DNA of 15,357 bases, taken from the NCBI GenBank assembly GCA_021771675.1, contig JAETOP010000089.1, positions 1 to 15,357 on the forward strand, written 5' to 3'. The position numbers and the translations under genes are program-made. Shown here piece by piece: positions 6,863 through 14,787 of this stretch (position 1 is the stretch's first letter; every line of letters starts with the position of its first letter). The notes beneath the pieces were generated by a model. That model searched no databases. It saw nothing but the letters and a program-made list of their open reading frames with translations, and was not told where the DNA came from. Source of the DNA: Oscillospiraceae bacterium. GTDB taxonomy: Bacteria; Bacillota_A; Clostridia; Oscillospirales; Oscillospiraceae.

Positions 6863-7201
6863 GTGAAAACATTACTGGCGCTTTTAAAGGAAACCGGCAT
6901 CCCCTTCGCCTATGACCATTTTGCGGAGGGCGAATCGCCGGAGCCGCCGTTTGTCTGCTACCTCCTGCCGCAGAGCGACAATTTCGCCGCTGACGGCATG
7001 GTGTACTTCAAGGCAAGCGGCGTGAAGATAGAATTATACACCGACACCAAGGACCCGTCGGTGGAAAAGAAACTGGAGGACGCGCTGGATAAGCGGCGCA
7101 TCTTCTACAACAAGTCGGAGGTCTGGATTGCCAGCGAGAAGCTGTACGAGGTCCTCTACCAGTTTGACATGGAGGTGGTTTACGATGCCGAAGAAGAATA
7201 A
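6863..7201 (+). CDS. Tail terminator-like / tail component protein
   Basis: This 112-residue alpha/beta protein starts at a GTG, seven bases after GGAGGG. It begins KTLLALLKETGIPFAYDHF and has PPFVCYLLPQSDNF, then VKIELYTDTKDPSVEKKLEDAL, then a C-terminal strand LYEVLYQFDMEV. That order (helix, strand with 'P.v.Y', strand 'v.i.lYt....', helix) and the position just before the major tail protein fit the tail-terminator (gpU/DUF3168-like) group, which caps the tail tube and joins it to the head. The family assignment is by context and fold pattern rather than a catalytic motif. The gene overlaps the major tail protein gene by 17 nt. Confidence 0.65.
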   Translation: MKTLLALLKETGIPFAYDHFAEGESPEPPFVCYLLPQSDNFAADGMVYFKASGVKIELYTDTKDPSVEKKLEDALDKRRIFYNKSEVWIASEKLYEVLYQFDMEVVYDAEEE

Positions 7202-7808
7202 AGTGAAATTCAACATCTGCAACGTGCATTACGCGCTGCTGACGCTGGGGACGGACGGGGCGGTGTCCTTTGGCACGCCCGTTGCGATGCCCGGCGCCGT
7301 TTCCCTTTCCCTGGACCCCAACGGCGAGCCGAGCAATTTCTATGCGGACGGGTACGCTTATTACACGGTCAGCAACAACATGGGCTACGAGGGCGACCTG
7401 GAGCTTGCCATGGTGCCGGAGAGCTTCCGCACCGACGTGCTGAAGGAGTCGCTGGATGAGAATAAAGTGCTTTTAGAGAACGCCAACGCGGAGACGGAGA
7501 ACTTCGCCCTGCTGTTCGAGTTTGACGGCGATGTGCGGAAAATCCGCCATGTGCTGTACAACTGCTCGGCAGCGCGTCCGACCATTGAGTCCCAGACCAA
7601 CGAGGAGGAGATCGAGGTGCAGACCGAGACGCTGTCCATCACGGCTGCGCCCCTGGCGAGCGGCTATGTGAAGGCGAAGACCGGGGACGCCACCACGGAT
7701 GAAGTTTACCAGAACTGGTACAAGAGCGTGTACCTGCCGGATGCGGCAGCGGGCGGGAATACAGATACAGATACCGGCGGCACTGTTGATACGGAAGGGG
7801 AGGGATAA
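7185..7808 (+). CDS. Major tail (tube) protein, phi13 family
   Basis: This protein builds the tail tube around the tape measure. The 207-residue sequence begins MPKKNKVKFNICNVHYA and carries family-typical stretches VSLSLDPNGEPSNFYADG, GYEGDLELAMVPESFRTDVL, LLFEFDGDVRKIRHVLYNC and IEVQTETLSITAAPL. This is the pattern of the Firmicutes phi13-type major tail family. The ATG at 7185 follows GGAGGTGG by seven bases, inside the preceding gene. The C-terminal 20 or so residues are a low-complexity Gly/Thr/Asp tail (GGNTDTDTGGT), where some relatives have an Ig-like domain. The gene ends three bases before the chaperone gene. Confidence 0.92.
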   Translation: MPKKNKVKFNICNVHYALLTLGTDGAVSFGTPVAMPGAVSLSLDPNGEPSNFYADGYAYYTVSNNMGYEGDLELAMVPESFRTDVLKESLDENKVLLENANAETENFALLFEFDGDVRKIRHVLYNCSAARPTIESQTNEEEIEVQTETLSITAAPLASGYVKAKTGDATTDEVYQNWYKSVYLPDAAAGGNTDTDTGGTVDTEGEG

Positions 7809-7811
7809 CCT

Positions 7812-8189
7812 ATGAGCATGAAGCAGAATATCGAGATTGACGGGAAGCAGGTGCCTTTCAGGGCATCCGCAGCCATACCGCGCATTTACCGGATGAAATT
7901 CCACCGGGACATCTATAAGGATTTAAGGAGCCTTGAGAAATCCATCGGTGACGGGGACGAGGAGAGTTCCAATCTGGATTTATTCTCTTTGGAGATGTTT
8001 GAGAATATCGCCTATGTAATGGCGAAACACGCAGACCCGGATATCCCGGACAGCCCGGAGGAGTGGCTGGATGAATTCAACACCTTCTCCATCTATCAGG
8101 TGCTGCCCAAGCTGATACAGCTTTGGGGGCTGAACGTGCAGACGGATGTCCAGTCTAAAAAAAACTTCGCCCGACTGACCGGGAAATGA
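7812..8189 (+). CDS. Tail assembly chaperone G
   Basis: This 125-residue, mostly helical protein lies between the major tail and tape measure genes, the position of lambda gpG and Firmicutes equivalents. It begins MSMKQNIEIDGKQVPFRASAAIPRIYRMKF; the FRASA..P..YR.KF pattern and a later FENIAYVMAKHADPDIP..PEEWLDEF are typical of this family. Near its 3' end is an eight-A run containing the frameshift heptamer. Ribosomes that do not slip end at TGA 8187-8189, giving G. Those that slip make the longer GT. Both should bind the tape measure protein during tail assembly. An ATG start shortly after the upstream stop has GGAAGGGGAGGG before it. Confidence 0.88.
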   Translation: MSMKQNIEIDGKQVPFRASAAIPRIYRMKFHRDIYKDLRSLEKSIGDGDEESSNLDLFSLEMFENIAYVMAKHADPDIPDSPEEWLDEFNTFSIYQVLPKLIQLWGLNVQTDVQSKKNFARLTGK

Positions 8190-8353
8190 CAACGCCGCTG
8201 TTCCTGCTCCGCTGTGTGCAGCTTGGGCTTTCCATCCGTGACCTTGACCTTCTAACCATCGGCATGGTCAATGATATGTTCGCGGAGAGCAGGAACGACG
8301 AATACAAGGGCTATAAGGAAATCGCTACCCAGGAGGATTTCGACCGCTTTTAG
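7812..8353 (+). CDS. Tail assembly chaperone GT (-1 frameshift product)
   Basis: After slippage at 8159-8165 translation continues for 62 codons from CTT at 8165, giving a fusion of about 180 residues. The added part, with TTPLFLLRCVQLGLSIRDLD, IGMVNDMFAES and IATQEDFDRF, is the classic Firmicutes T domain, which is linked to G in the same way in lambda and many siphophages. The T part joins tail-tube subunits to the tape measure during assembly. The T frame also has an ATG at 8186 that overlaps the G stop as ATGA, so a separate 55-residue T protein is possible by restart. The stop TAG is 52 bases before the tape measure start. The fusion coordinates include one re-read base. Confidence 0.85.
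8159..8165 (+). promoter_or_regulatory. -1 ribosomal frameshift site A AAA AAC
   Basis: In the G frame the codons read TCT AAA AAA AAC TTC, so 8159-8165 is the canonical X XXY YYZ heptamer A AAA AAC. Slippage by one base back puts ribosomes in a frame that runs open to TAG at 8351-8353. A possible weak stimulator is a short CCCG/CGGG stem (8170-8173 with 8180-8183) just downstream. Confidence 0.85.
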
Positions 8354-8388
8354 GCGGCGTCCCCCTGGGTTTATTTCTGCATTTTAAC

Positions 8389-8397
8389 AGGAAGGGG
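8389..8397 (+). promoter_or_regulatory. Ribosome binding site deciding a GTG start for the tape measure
   Basis: AGGAAGGGG ends eight bases before GTG 8406. The in-frame GTG at 8397 overlaps this Shine-Dalgarno, so 8406 is preferred. Confidence 0.65.
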
Positions 8398-8405
8398 TGT
8401 CCGCC

Positions 8406-11243
8406 GTGGCGAACAGAATCAAGGGTATCACTGTTGAGATCGGCGGGGATACAACAAAACTACAGACCGCATTAAAGGGAGTCAATTCCTCCATCCGGGA
8501 TACGCAGTCGCAGCTCCGTGATGTGGAGAAACTCTTAAAATTAGACCCCGGCAACACGGAGCTGCTGGCGCAGAAGCACAGGCTTTTAGGCGAGGCAGTG
8601 GCGGGGACGAAGGAAAAGCTGGAAACCCTAAAGACCGCCGCAGAGCAGGCAAACACGGCTCTTGCCAATGGGGAGATCACGCAGGACCAGTACGATGCCC
8701 TCCAGAGGGAGATCATCGAAACGGAAAACAATCTGCGTGACCTGGAGCGGCAGGCAGGGCAGTCCGCTGTGGCATTGCAGAAAATCGCCGCCACGGGGGA
8801 AAAGCTGAAGACTGTCGGGGATAACATTTCCTCTGCCGGTCAGAAGCTGCTCCCTGTCACGGCGGGCGTTACGGCTTTGGGGACGGCGGCAGTCAGCACG
8901 GCGGCAAATTTTGAGTCGTCTATGTCGCAGGTGCAGGCGACCATGGGCATCACGAAGGATGCCATGTCCACGGTCAACGGCGAGAGTGTCAATACAATGG
9001 ATACGCTTTCCGCACTGGCAAAGAAGATGGGCAGCGAGACGGCCTTCTCCGCTTCGGAGTGCGCGGAGGCTTTGAACTACCTTGCCCTTGCCGGGTACGA
9101 CACGCAGCAGATGTGCGACACGCTCCCTACCGTCTTAAACCTTGCGGCGGCCGGCGGCATTGACCTTGCGGCGGCATCGGACATGGTGACGGATGCCATG
9201 TCCGCCCTGGGCATGGGCGTGGATGAGGCAGGGACGATGGTGGACCAGATGGCGAAGACCGCCTCCACCACCAACACCTCTGTGGCGCAGCTCGGCGAGG
9301 GAATTCTTACCATCGGCGCAACTGCAAAGACCGTGAAGGGCGGCACGGCGGAGCTGAACACGGCACTTGGCATCCTCGCCAACAACGGCATCAAGGGTGC
9401 GGAGGGCGGCACACATCTGCGTAACGTCATCCTCTCCCTGCAGAATCCCACCGACAAGGCGGCCGCCTGCATGGAGCAGCTTGGTCTGGATGTTTACGAT
9501 TCCGAGGGGAATATGCGCTCCCTCAATGACATCCTTGGAGACCTGAACACGAGCATGGACGGCATGACGGCGGCGGAGAAGTCCAACATCATCGGGCAGA
9601 TTTTCAACAAGACCGACCTGTCCTCCGTGAATGCCCTGCTTGCCAACACGGGAAGCACATGGGATGACCTGCAGCAGTCCATCATTGACAGCGGCGGTGC
9701 GGCGCAGCAGATGGCGGACACACAGCTTGACAACCTGCAGGGGCAGATCACGATTTTAAAGTCAGCCTTGGAAGGGCTGGCTATTTCTTTTGGGGAGCTT
9801 CTGCTGCCCGCCATCAAAATGATTGTCGGATGGGTGCAGAAGTTCGTGGACTGGCTGAACGGCATGGACGAGGGGACGAAGAAAGTGGTGACTACCATCG
9901 CGCTCCTTGCGGCGGCTCTTGGGCCGGTGCTGATTGTCATCGGGAAAGTGGTGTCTGCGGTCGGCACGATTATGACCATAGTGCCGAAGGTGGCAGGAGT
10001 CATCAATACGGTAAAGACCGCTTTCGCCGCCTTAAACACCACCATGCTTGCCAATCCCATATTCCTCATTATCGCAGCGATTACGGCACTGGTGGCGGCA
10101 TTTATTTATCTGTGGAACACAAATGAGGATTTCCGGCAGTTCTGGATCAACCTCTGGGAGAATGTGAAGGAGGTCGCCATTGCCGTATGGGAGGCAATCA
10201 AGAACTTCTTTTCGGCAGCATGGGAGGCCATCTCGTCCACGGCGCAGGCAGTTTGGAACGGGATAAAGGATTTCTTTTCCGGGCTGTGGGAAGGGATAAA
10301 AACGATATTCAGCACTGTGGTGGAAGTGATAAAGACCATCATCACCACCTATTTCAATATTTACAAGACCATCATCACAACGGTCTTAAATGCGATAAAG
10401 ACGGTATTTACGACCGTATGGAATGGAATCAAAACCGTGGTCACCACGGTGGTGACGGCAATCCAGACCTTTATCACCACGGCATGGAACGCCATCAAAA
10501 ATACAGTCACTACAGTCCTGAATGCGATAAAGACGGTAATTACCACAGTATGGAATGCAATCAAGTCCGCGGTCACAAGTGTGGTAAATGCTATAAAAAA
10601 TGTAATTTCTACCGTTTGGAACGGGATAAAGAACACGGTCAGCACTGTGGTTAACGGCATAAAAAATACAGTTTCCACGGTGTTCAATAACATCAAGTCC
10701 TCCATCAGCGGAACCATGGGCAATATTGTGTCTGTGATAAAGAACGGCTTTAACCAGGCGATTTCCTTCATCACGAGCCTTCCGTCCAAAGCCCTGCAGT
10801 GGGGCAAGGACATGATCATGGGCATCGTGAACGGCATTAAGAGCTGTATCGGCGCTGTGGGCGATGCCGTGAGTAGCGTGGCGAATAAAATAAAATCTTT
10901 CCTGCACTTCTCCGTGCCGGACGAAGGGCCGCTGACTGATTACGAGAGCTGGATGCCGGACTTCATGAAGGGGCTGGCAAAGGGCATCGAGGACAGCAAG
11001 AGCATGGTGGCAAAAGCAATGGACGGCGTGGCGGCAGACATGATCCTGAACCCTTCCGCAACCGTGCAGGAGATTTCTGTATCCGGAGATGGAACTGGAG
11101 GCTCCCCGCAGGGAAGCTCCATAAACGGCCCGCTGATCGAGGTGAAGGAAATGAACGTGAGGAGCGAGGAGGACATCCGCAAAATTTCACAGCAGCTTTA
11201 CCGGCAGCTCCAGCAGGGGCGGCGGGCAAACGGGTATTCGTAA
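8406..11243 (+). CDS. Tape measure protein, TP901 type
   Basis: This 945-residue protein sets tail length and is thought to leave the tail during DNA injection. An N-terminal coiled-coil region (about residues 1-140; LQTALKGVNSSIRDTQSQL, LRDLERQAGQ) precedes the TP901 core domain at about 155-430 (TAFSASECAEALNYLALAGY). Hydrophobic segments follow at about 495-527 and 550-570 (PIFLIIAAITALVAAFIYLW), which could insert in the host membrane. Residues 581-789 are a run of 11-residue repeats with Trp at the fourth position. The end carries FLHFSVPDEGPLTDYESWMP, usual near the C-terminus of Firmicutes tape measures. No lytic or peptidase domain is seen. The length would suit a tail of roughly 140 nm if about 0.15 nm per residue holds (general rule, not measured here). 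GTG start. Confidence 0.94.
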   Translation: MANRIKGITVEIGGDTTKLQTALKGVNSSIRDTQSQLRDVEKLLKLDPGNTELLAQKHRLLGEAVAGTKEKLETLKTAAEQANTALANGEITQDQYDALQREIIETENNLRDLERQAGQSAVALQKIAATGEKLKTVGDNISSAGQKLLPVTAGVTALGTAAVSTAANFESSMSQVQATMGITKDAMSTVNGESVNTMDTLSALAKKMGSETAFSASECAEALNYLALAGYDTQQMCDTLPTVLNLAAAGGIDLAAASDMVTDAMSALGMGVDEAGTMVDQMAKTASTTNTSVAQLGEGILTIGATAKTVKGGTAELNTALGILANNGIKGAEGGTHLRNVILSLQNPTDKAAACMEQLGLDVYDSEGNMRSLNDILGDLNTSMDGMTAAEKSNIIGQIFNKTDLSSVNALLANTGSTWDDLQQSIIDSGGAAQQMADTQLDNLQGQITILKSALEGLAISFGELLLPAIKMIVGWVQKFVDWLNGMDEGTKKVVTTIALLAAALGPVLIVIGKVVSAVGTIMTIVPKVAGVINTVKTAFAALNTTMLANPIFLIIAAITALVAAFIYLWNTNEDFRQFWINLWENVKEVAIAVWEAIKNFFSAAWEAISSTAQAVWNGIKDFFSGLWEGIKTIFSTVVEVIKTIITTYFNIYKTIITTVLNAIKTVFTTVWNGIKTVVTTVVTAIQTFITTAWNAIKNTVTTVLNAIKTVITTVWNAIKSAVTSVVNAIKNVISTVWNGIKNTVSTVVNGIKNTVSTVFNNIKSSISGTMGNIVSVIKNGFNQAISFITSLPSKALQWGKDMIMGIVNGIKSCIGAVGDAVSSVANKIKSFLHFSVPDEGPLTDYESWMPDFMKGLAKGIEDSKSMVAKAMDGVAADMILNPSATVQEISVSGDGTGGSPQGSSINGPLIEVKEMNVRSEEDIRKISQQLYRQLQQGRRANGYS
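10146..10772 (+). repeat. Nineteen 33-nt units coding hendecad repeats in the tape measure
   Basis: The frame divides exactly into 19 units of 11 codons without a gap, with a consensus near TTVWNAIKTVI. Tryptophan stands at unit position 4 in nine units and Ile/Val-Lys at positions 7-8 in most. The last two units (10707-10772) are degenerate. Middle units show a four-unit period with position 4 reading L, W, V, W twice (10377-10640). The 18 bases at 10389-10406 recur exactly at 10521-10538, 132 nt (four units) away. Such repeats are known in tape measures and change tail length by whole units. Confidence 0.85.
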
Positions 11244-11258
11244 AGGAGGGATGCATGG

Positions 11259-12035
11259 ATGGGATTTTCTTTTGACGGCGTCACATCAAAAAGCATGGGG
11301 ATTGCAAGCCGCATGGCCACGGAGAACCGGGTGCCGGAACTGAAAAACCGCACCATTTCCATGGCGGGCAGGGACGGCCTCATTGACCTGGGCGCGTCCC
11401 TTTCCGAGCGGGTGATAGAGATATCCTGCTTCATCCCTCCAAAGCGGACGGCGGCGGAGCTGCTTGAGTGCAAGGATGAAATCGTAAGCTGGCTGAGTCC
11501 GGACAAAGGCGTATGTGCGCTTATGCTTGACACGGAACCGGGGCGGGTGTATTACGCAAGGCTTCAGGAGGGCGTAACCTTTGAGCGGGTGGTGCGGCTT
11601 GCGGCGACCTTCGACCTCGCTTTTTTCTGCCCTGACCCCTTCGGCTACGCTGCGGAGGATGAGGTCTTTACCATCACGGAAGCAGGAAACCACACGGTGA
11701 GGCGGAGGCTTGGAAACTTATACTCCAATCCCGTGTACCGGCTGAAAGGCGTCCTGGCATCCGGGGCGGGAAGGCATATCAGCATTTCTACAAACGGGGC
11801 GGAGCTGAAAATAGCAAACGCCACGCTTTCGGAAGGGGAAACGCTGGTAATTGATACGGCGAAAATGACGGCATGGGTGGAGGACGCGGAGGGGAACACG
11901 CTCCGCAACGCCCTGCCGTATATCGGCGAGCTGAACTTCCCCACGCTTGGGGCGGGGCTGAACACGGTGGAGGTGGCGGCATCGAACGCCGCATTTACGG
12001 AACTTGAAATACAGGCAAAGAGCCGGTGGAGGTGA
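11259..12035 (+). CDS. Distal tail protein (Dit), Sipho_tail family
   Basis: Dit forms the hub at the tail end between tube and tip. The 258-residue protein begins MGFSFDGVTSKSMGIASRMA and contains the usual RDGLIDLGASLSERVIEI, the belt-domain helix ELLECKDEIVSWLSP, ATFDLAFFCPDPFGYA, and a C-terminal galectin-like beta half ending LPYIGELNFPTLGAGLNTVEV. Length is normal for SPP1/TP901-type Dit. The ATG at 11259 has AAAGGAGGG eight bases upstream; ATGs at 11251 and 11255 are in other frames. The stop at 12033-12035 lies within the ribosome site region of the next gene, a sign of coupling. Confidence 0.9.
   Translation: MGFSFDGVTSKSMGIASRMATENRVPELKNRTISMAGRDGLIDLGASLSERVIEISCFIPPKRTAAELLECKDEIVSWLSPDKGVCALMLDTEPGRVYYARLQEGVTFERVVRLAATFDLAFFCPDPFGYAAEDEVFTITEAGNHTVRRRLGNLYSNPVYRLKGVLASGAGRHISISTNGAELKIANATLSEGETLVIDTAKMTAWVEDAEGNTLRNALPYIGELNFPTLGAGLNTVEVAASNAAFTELEIQAKSRWR
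12028..12034 (+). promoter_or_regulatory. Ribosome binding site for the tail-tip gene, followed by a T8 tract
   Basis: GGAGGTG overlaps the Dit stop and lies nine bases before ATG 12044, with A then eight T's (12036-12043) as spacer. An in-frame GTG at 12026 overlaps the Shine-Dalgarno and is rejected as the start. Confidence 0.65.
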
Positions 12036-12043
12036 TTTTTTTT

Positions 12044-14572
12044 ATGGGCTTACAGGCAGTCTTAAAAGCACAGACGGATTTTACGGGGGAGTTCCCGATG
12101 GAATATGCAAAGGACGGACTATGGCGCTTCAATGAGAATGCCCCGGATGCGGACACAGAGCTTATCGATTCCTCCGGGAAAGGCAGGAAGATGTTTGTTT
12201 CCGGCTGGTCGGGAACGAGCGCCGGCTTCCGGGGCGGGCAGAAGGGGCGGCATTTCCGCATGAACATCACGAACCCCACTTCGGAGAAAACCTATCTGAA
12301 AGTGACGAATGACGGCTCCGTTTTCCAGAGCCTTGGGGAACGGATCATTGTGGGCGGCTGGATGAACCCTACCACCTATTCCATCGGAAATACCTACTGC
12401 CCGATTTTTAACACCAGGCAGGGGCCGGGGCAGCCGATTTTCTACCTTTCCCTCATCCGGGGAAAGCCGAGGATCATGCTGTATAATTCCGCAGGCTCCC
12501 TGATACTGGATGAGTCGGTGACGCCGCCTTTTTCCTTTGTGAACAACGGGTGGTATTTCATTGCCTGCGTGATAGAGCCGGGGAATAAGAAGGCGTGGTA
12601 TGTCATAGGAGACCGGGAAAGCGGGGCGGTGTGGGTTTCTGCGGCGCTCCCCTTTACCGGGGAGCTGAACCGCTCCTGCACGGCAGACCTCATCATGGGG
12701 ATGCACGCCGGCTCCTACTGGTTTGCGGGCGGCTTTGACGACTGGTTTTTAGACTGCGATTCGCAGCTTACGGCAGAGGATTTGGCGGATTATTTCCGTG
12801 CCACGGCCTTTGCCAACGGAGGCGATATTGCGGGGCCGGTGGATGCCCTGGCAGAGCCGGGGTGTGTGACGCTGCGAAAAGGAAGTAATGGCGCGTACCC
12901 GGAAAGCGGCGTGCTTTATACCCGTGCCGTAGAGTATGGCATTTCTGGCGCGGGCAAGGTGTCCGTTTCCAGTGAGTGCATCCCCGGCGTGACGGACATT
13001 CCCCTTGTGGAGACCTCCACGAGCAATGACCTCATTAGCTGGAGCGATTGGGCGGCGGTGGGCGCGGACGGGAAGATGCCGTCCCCTGCCCGCACATACA
13101 TCCGTTTCCGGGTGACTCTCACTACAAATGACACGGCAAGGACGCCGAAACTGACGGACATCCAGATTTATGACATACCGAAGTCCCCCTACGAGAAAAT
13201 CGGCTATGCCCGCCCGGTGGTGCTGGACTCAAACGGCGCATGGGAGGCGGTGCTGGAAAACGCCTATAATATCATCGTGACGGGCGAGGTCAACGGGGAG
13301 GATACGCTTTCCTTCTCTATCCCCTTTGCCGACGCCAAGCGGAAGTATATCGATAACGAGAAGAAAATCCAGATTGTGGATGACATATACATCATCCGCA
13401 CGGTCACGGACAGCAAGGATGCCTCCGGCAACGCTGTGACGGAGGTGTACGCCGAGGCGGAGTTTTACAACCTTGCCTATTCCGTCCGGAAGGAAGAGAA
13501 AGCCTTTGACGCGGAGACGGCGGATGCGGCCATGGCCTATGCCCTTTCCGGCACGGAATGGAAGGTCGGCACGGTCACGGTTACGACCAAGCGCACATGG
13601 ACCTCTACGGAGAAAAATGCGCTCTCCATCCTCCGCAACGTGGCGGATTTACATGGAGGGGATTTAGTCTTTGACTGCCCGAACCGGCTGGTGCATCTGC
13701 TTACCTTAAACGGGAAGGACAGCGGCGCGCTGTTCATGTACGGGAAGAACATGAAGGACATTGAGCGGACGGTGGACACCACAGGGCTTGTCACGAGGCT
13801 GTATGCCGTCGGTGCGGATGGAATGACCTTTGCCAGCATCAACGGCGGGAAGCCCTATGTGGAGGATTTCACTTATTCCAAGGAGGTGCGTGTATCTTCC
13901 CTGGACTGTTCCGCATTCACGAACCCCTACCAGATGCTGGAGTTTACGAGGATGCGCCTTGCGGATTACTGCAGGCCGACCGTCTCCTATGTGCTGAACG
14001 CCATGGATTTATCCGTCCTGACCGGGTATGAGCATGAGGCGTGGGAGCTTGGGGATTATGTGCGGGTGGAGGATAAGGACCTGGGGCTTTCGGTCACCAC
14101 GAGGATCGTGCGGAGGGAATACAACCTGCAGGAGCCATGGAACACGGTGCTGGAGCTTTCCACGGTGCTGAAGAACCTGGGCAGCTCCACGAGCAAGTGG
14201 GACAATGCCGCCGATTCCCTGGAGGGCGTCAGCGTGGTGTCCAGCGAGGACATCGCAGAACTTGTGCCGTTCAATCTGCTCCGCAATTCCCGTGCCGATG
14301 ATGGGCTTGCGTATTGGGTGTCCTCCGGCTTTGAGGCGGACGGGGAAAACGGGGCAAGCGGCACGGCTTCTTTTAAGGCGGAGGGAGTGGCGGGCATGAC
14401 CAAAAGCCTGTCGCAGACGGTGTACCCTGCCAACCGTGACAGCTATACTATCTCGGCGCAGATTGCGTCCGAGAACCTTAAGAAACTGAGCGGGAATTCG
14501 CAGGTTGGTATTGAGATTGTGCTGGAATACGAGGACGGCAGCACGGAATCAAGGTTTATCGATTTGTATTGA
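12044..14572 (+). CDS. Tail-tip protein (Tal-like) with LamG-like N-terminus
   Basis: This 842-residue tip protein follows Dit in the standard place. Residues about 25-255 look like a concanavalin/LamG jelly roll (GLWRFNENAPDADTELIDSS, IIVGGWMNP, NNGWYFIACVIEPGNKKAWY, AGGFDDWFL), a sugar-binding fold. A small beta domain follows (about 260-378; YIRFRVTLTTNDTARTPKLT). Residues about 381-740 match the phage minor structural/Prophage_tail (gp44-like hub) region (NAYNIIVTGEVNGEDTLSFS, GYEHEAWELGDYVRVEDKDL, STVLKNLG). From 743 a carbohydrate-binding-like beta domain begins (FNLLRNSRADDGLAYWVSSG) but ends at YEDGSTESRFIDLY, apparently short of its final strands. No peptidase, lysozyme or NlpC/P60 domain is visible. 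It probably forms the hub and contributes to cell-surface binding. Confidence 0.85.
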   Translation: MGLQAVLKAQTDFTGEFPMEYAKDGLWRFNENAPDADTELIDSSGKGRKMFVSGWSGTSAGFRGGQKGRHFRMNITNPTSEKTYLKVTNDGSVFQSLGERIIVGGWMNPTTYSIGNTYCPIFNTRQGPGQPIFYLSLIRGKPRIMLYNSAGSLILDESVTPPFSFVNNGWYFIACVIEPGNKKAWYVIGDRESGAVWVSAALPFTGELNRSCTADLIMGMHAGSYWFAGGFDDWFLDCDSQLTAEDLADYFRATAFANGGDIAGPVDALAEPGCVTLRKGSNGAYPESGVLYTRAVEYGISGAGKVSVSSECIPGVTDIPLVETSTSNDLISWSDWAAVGADGKMPSPARTYIRFRVTLTTNDTARTPKLTDIQIYDIPKSPYEKIGYARPVVLDSNGAWEAVLENAYNIIVTGEVNGEDTLSFSIPFADAKRKYIDNEKKIQIVDDIYIIRTVTDSKDASGNAVTEVYAEAEFYNLAYSVRKEEKAFDAETADAAMAYALSGTEWKVGTVTVTTKRTWTSTEKNALSILRNVADLHGGDLVFDCPNRLVHLLTLNGKDSGALFMYGKNMKDIERTVDTTGLVTRLYAVGADGMTFASINGGKPYVEDFTYSKEVRVSSLDCSAFTNPYQMLEFTRMRLADYCRPTVSYVLNAMDLSVLTGYEHEAWELGDYVRVEDKDLGLSVTTRIVRREYNLQEPWNTVLELSTVLKNLGSSTSKWDNAADSLEGVSVVSSEDIAELVPFNLLRNSRADDGLAYWVSSGFEADGENGASGTASFKAEGVAGMTKSLSQTVYPANRDSYTISAQIASENLKKLSGNSQVGIEIVLEYEDGSTESRFIDLY

Positions 14573-14573
14573 T

Positions 14574-14581
14574 GGGAGGGG
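14574..14581 (+). promoter_or_regulatory. Ribosome binding site deciding GTG 14587
   Basis: GGGAGGGG ends five bases before GTG 14587. The ATG at 14572, which overlaps the upstream TGA as TGATG, has no Shine-Dalgarno at proper distance. Confidence 0.6.
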
Positions 14582-14586
14582 TTTGT

Positions 14587-14787
14587 GTGGCATATTTTTC
14601 ACGGACAATTGCAAAGATTACCCCGGAAAACTTCTCATCCGGAAGGCTGAAATCCGTCACCGTCCGCGTCTGCATCACAGACTGCACGGGCGAATTCTAC
14701 ATCACGGACCTCCTCCTGCAGGGCGGGCCGGTGGCAATGGGATGGGTGGGGCATCCCTCGGAACTGAGGTGGACACTGGATGGCTGA
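14587..14787 (+). CDS. Small tail-tip accessory protein with half beta domain
   Basis: This 66-residue protein reads M-AYFSRTIAKITPENFSSG and then SVTVRVCITDCTGEFYITDL, LLQGG and a Gly/Trp-rich end. The last strands resemble the closing strands of carbohydrate-binding jelly rolls (the 'fYitDlqLe.G' pattern), the very part missing from the C-terminus of the preceding protein. The GTG start at 14587 has its own Shine-Dalgarno. An alternative ATG at 14572 overlaps the upstream stop and adds five residues. The gene overlaps the next one by eight bases. It shares 11 of 20 aligned positions with residues 21-40 of the next protein, so the two are related. It may be a separate subunit that completes or decorates the tip, or the remnant of a once-continuous tail protein. 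Confidence 0.7.
   Translation: MAYFSRTIAKITPENFSSGRLKSVTVRVCITDCTGEFYITDLLLQGGPVAMGWVGHPSELRWTLDG

Noticed and set aside
10187..10654. Repetitive + strand frame rich in His, Asp and Lys inside the tape measure
   Set aside because: Frame-shifted reading of the same repeats, no ribosome site, and the tape measure frame is complete through it.
10146..10772. Possible CRISPR-like or tandem DNA array
   Set aside because: The repeats are contiguous 33-nt coding units without spacers, diverged at DNA level but kept at protein level, so this is a protein repeat.
10361..10907. Repetitive minus-strand frames opposite the tape measure
   Set aside because: Their repeats merely mirror the hendecad array of the + strand gene; both minus frames are open because of the 33-nt periodicity.
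12035..12043. T8 run before the tail-tip start as a slippage or terminator signal
   Set aside because: No stem precedes it and both genes have proper start and stop signals; it is simply the spacer after the Shine-Dalgarno.
14540..14600. Programmed frameshift joining the tail-tip protein to the following short gene
   Set aside because: The frames are in a -1 relation, but no slippery heptamer occurs before TGA 14570-14572, and the short gene has its own good ribosome site.
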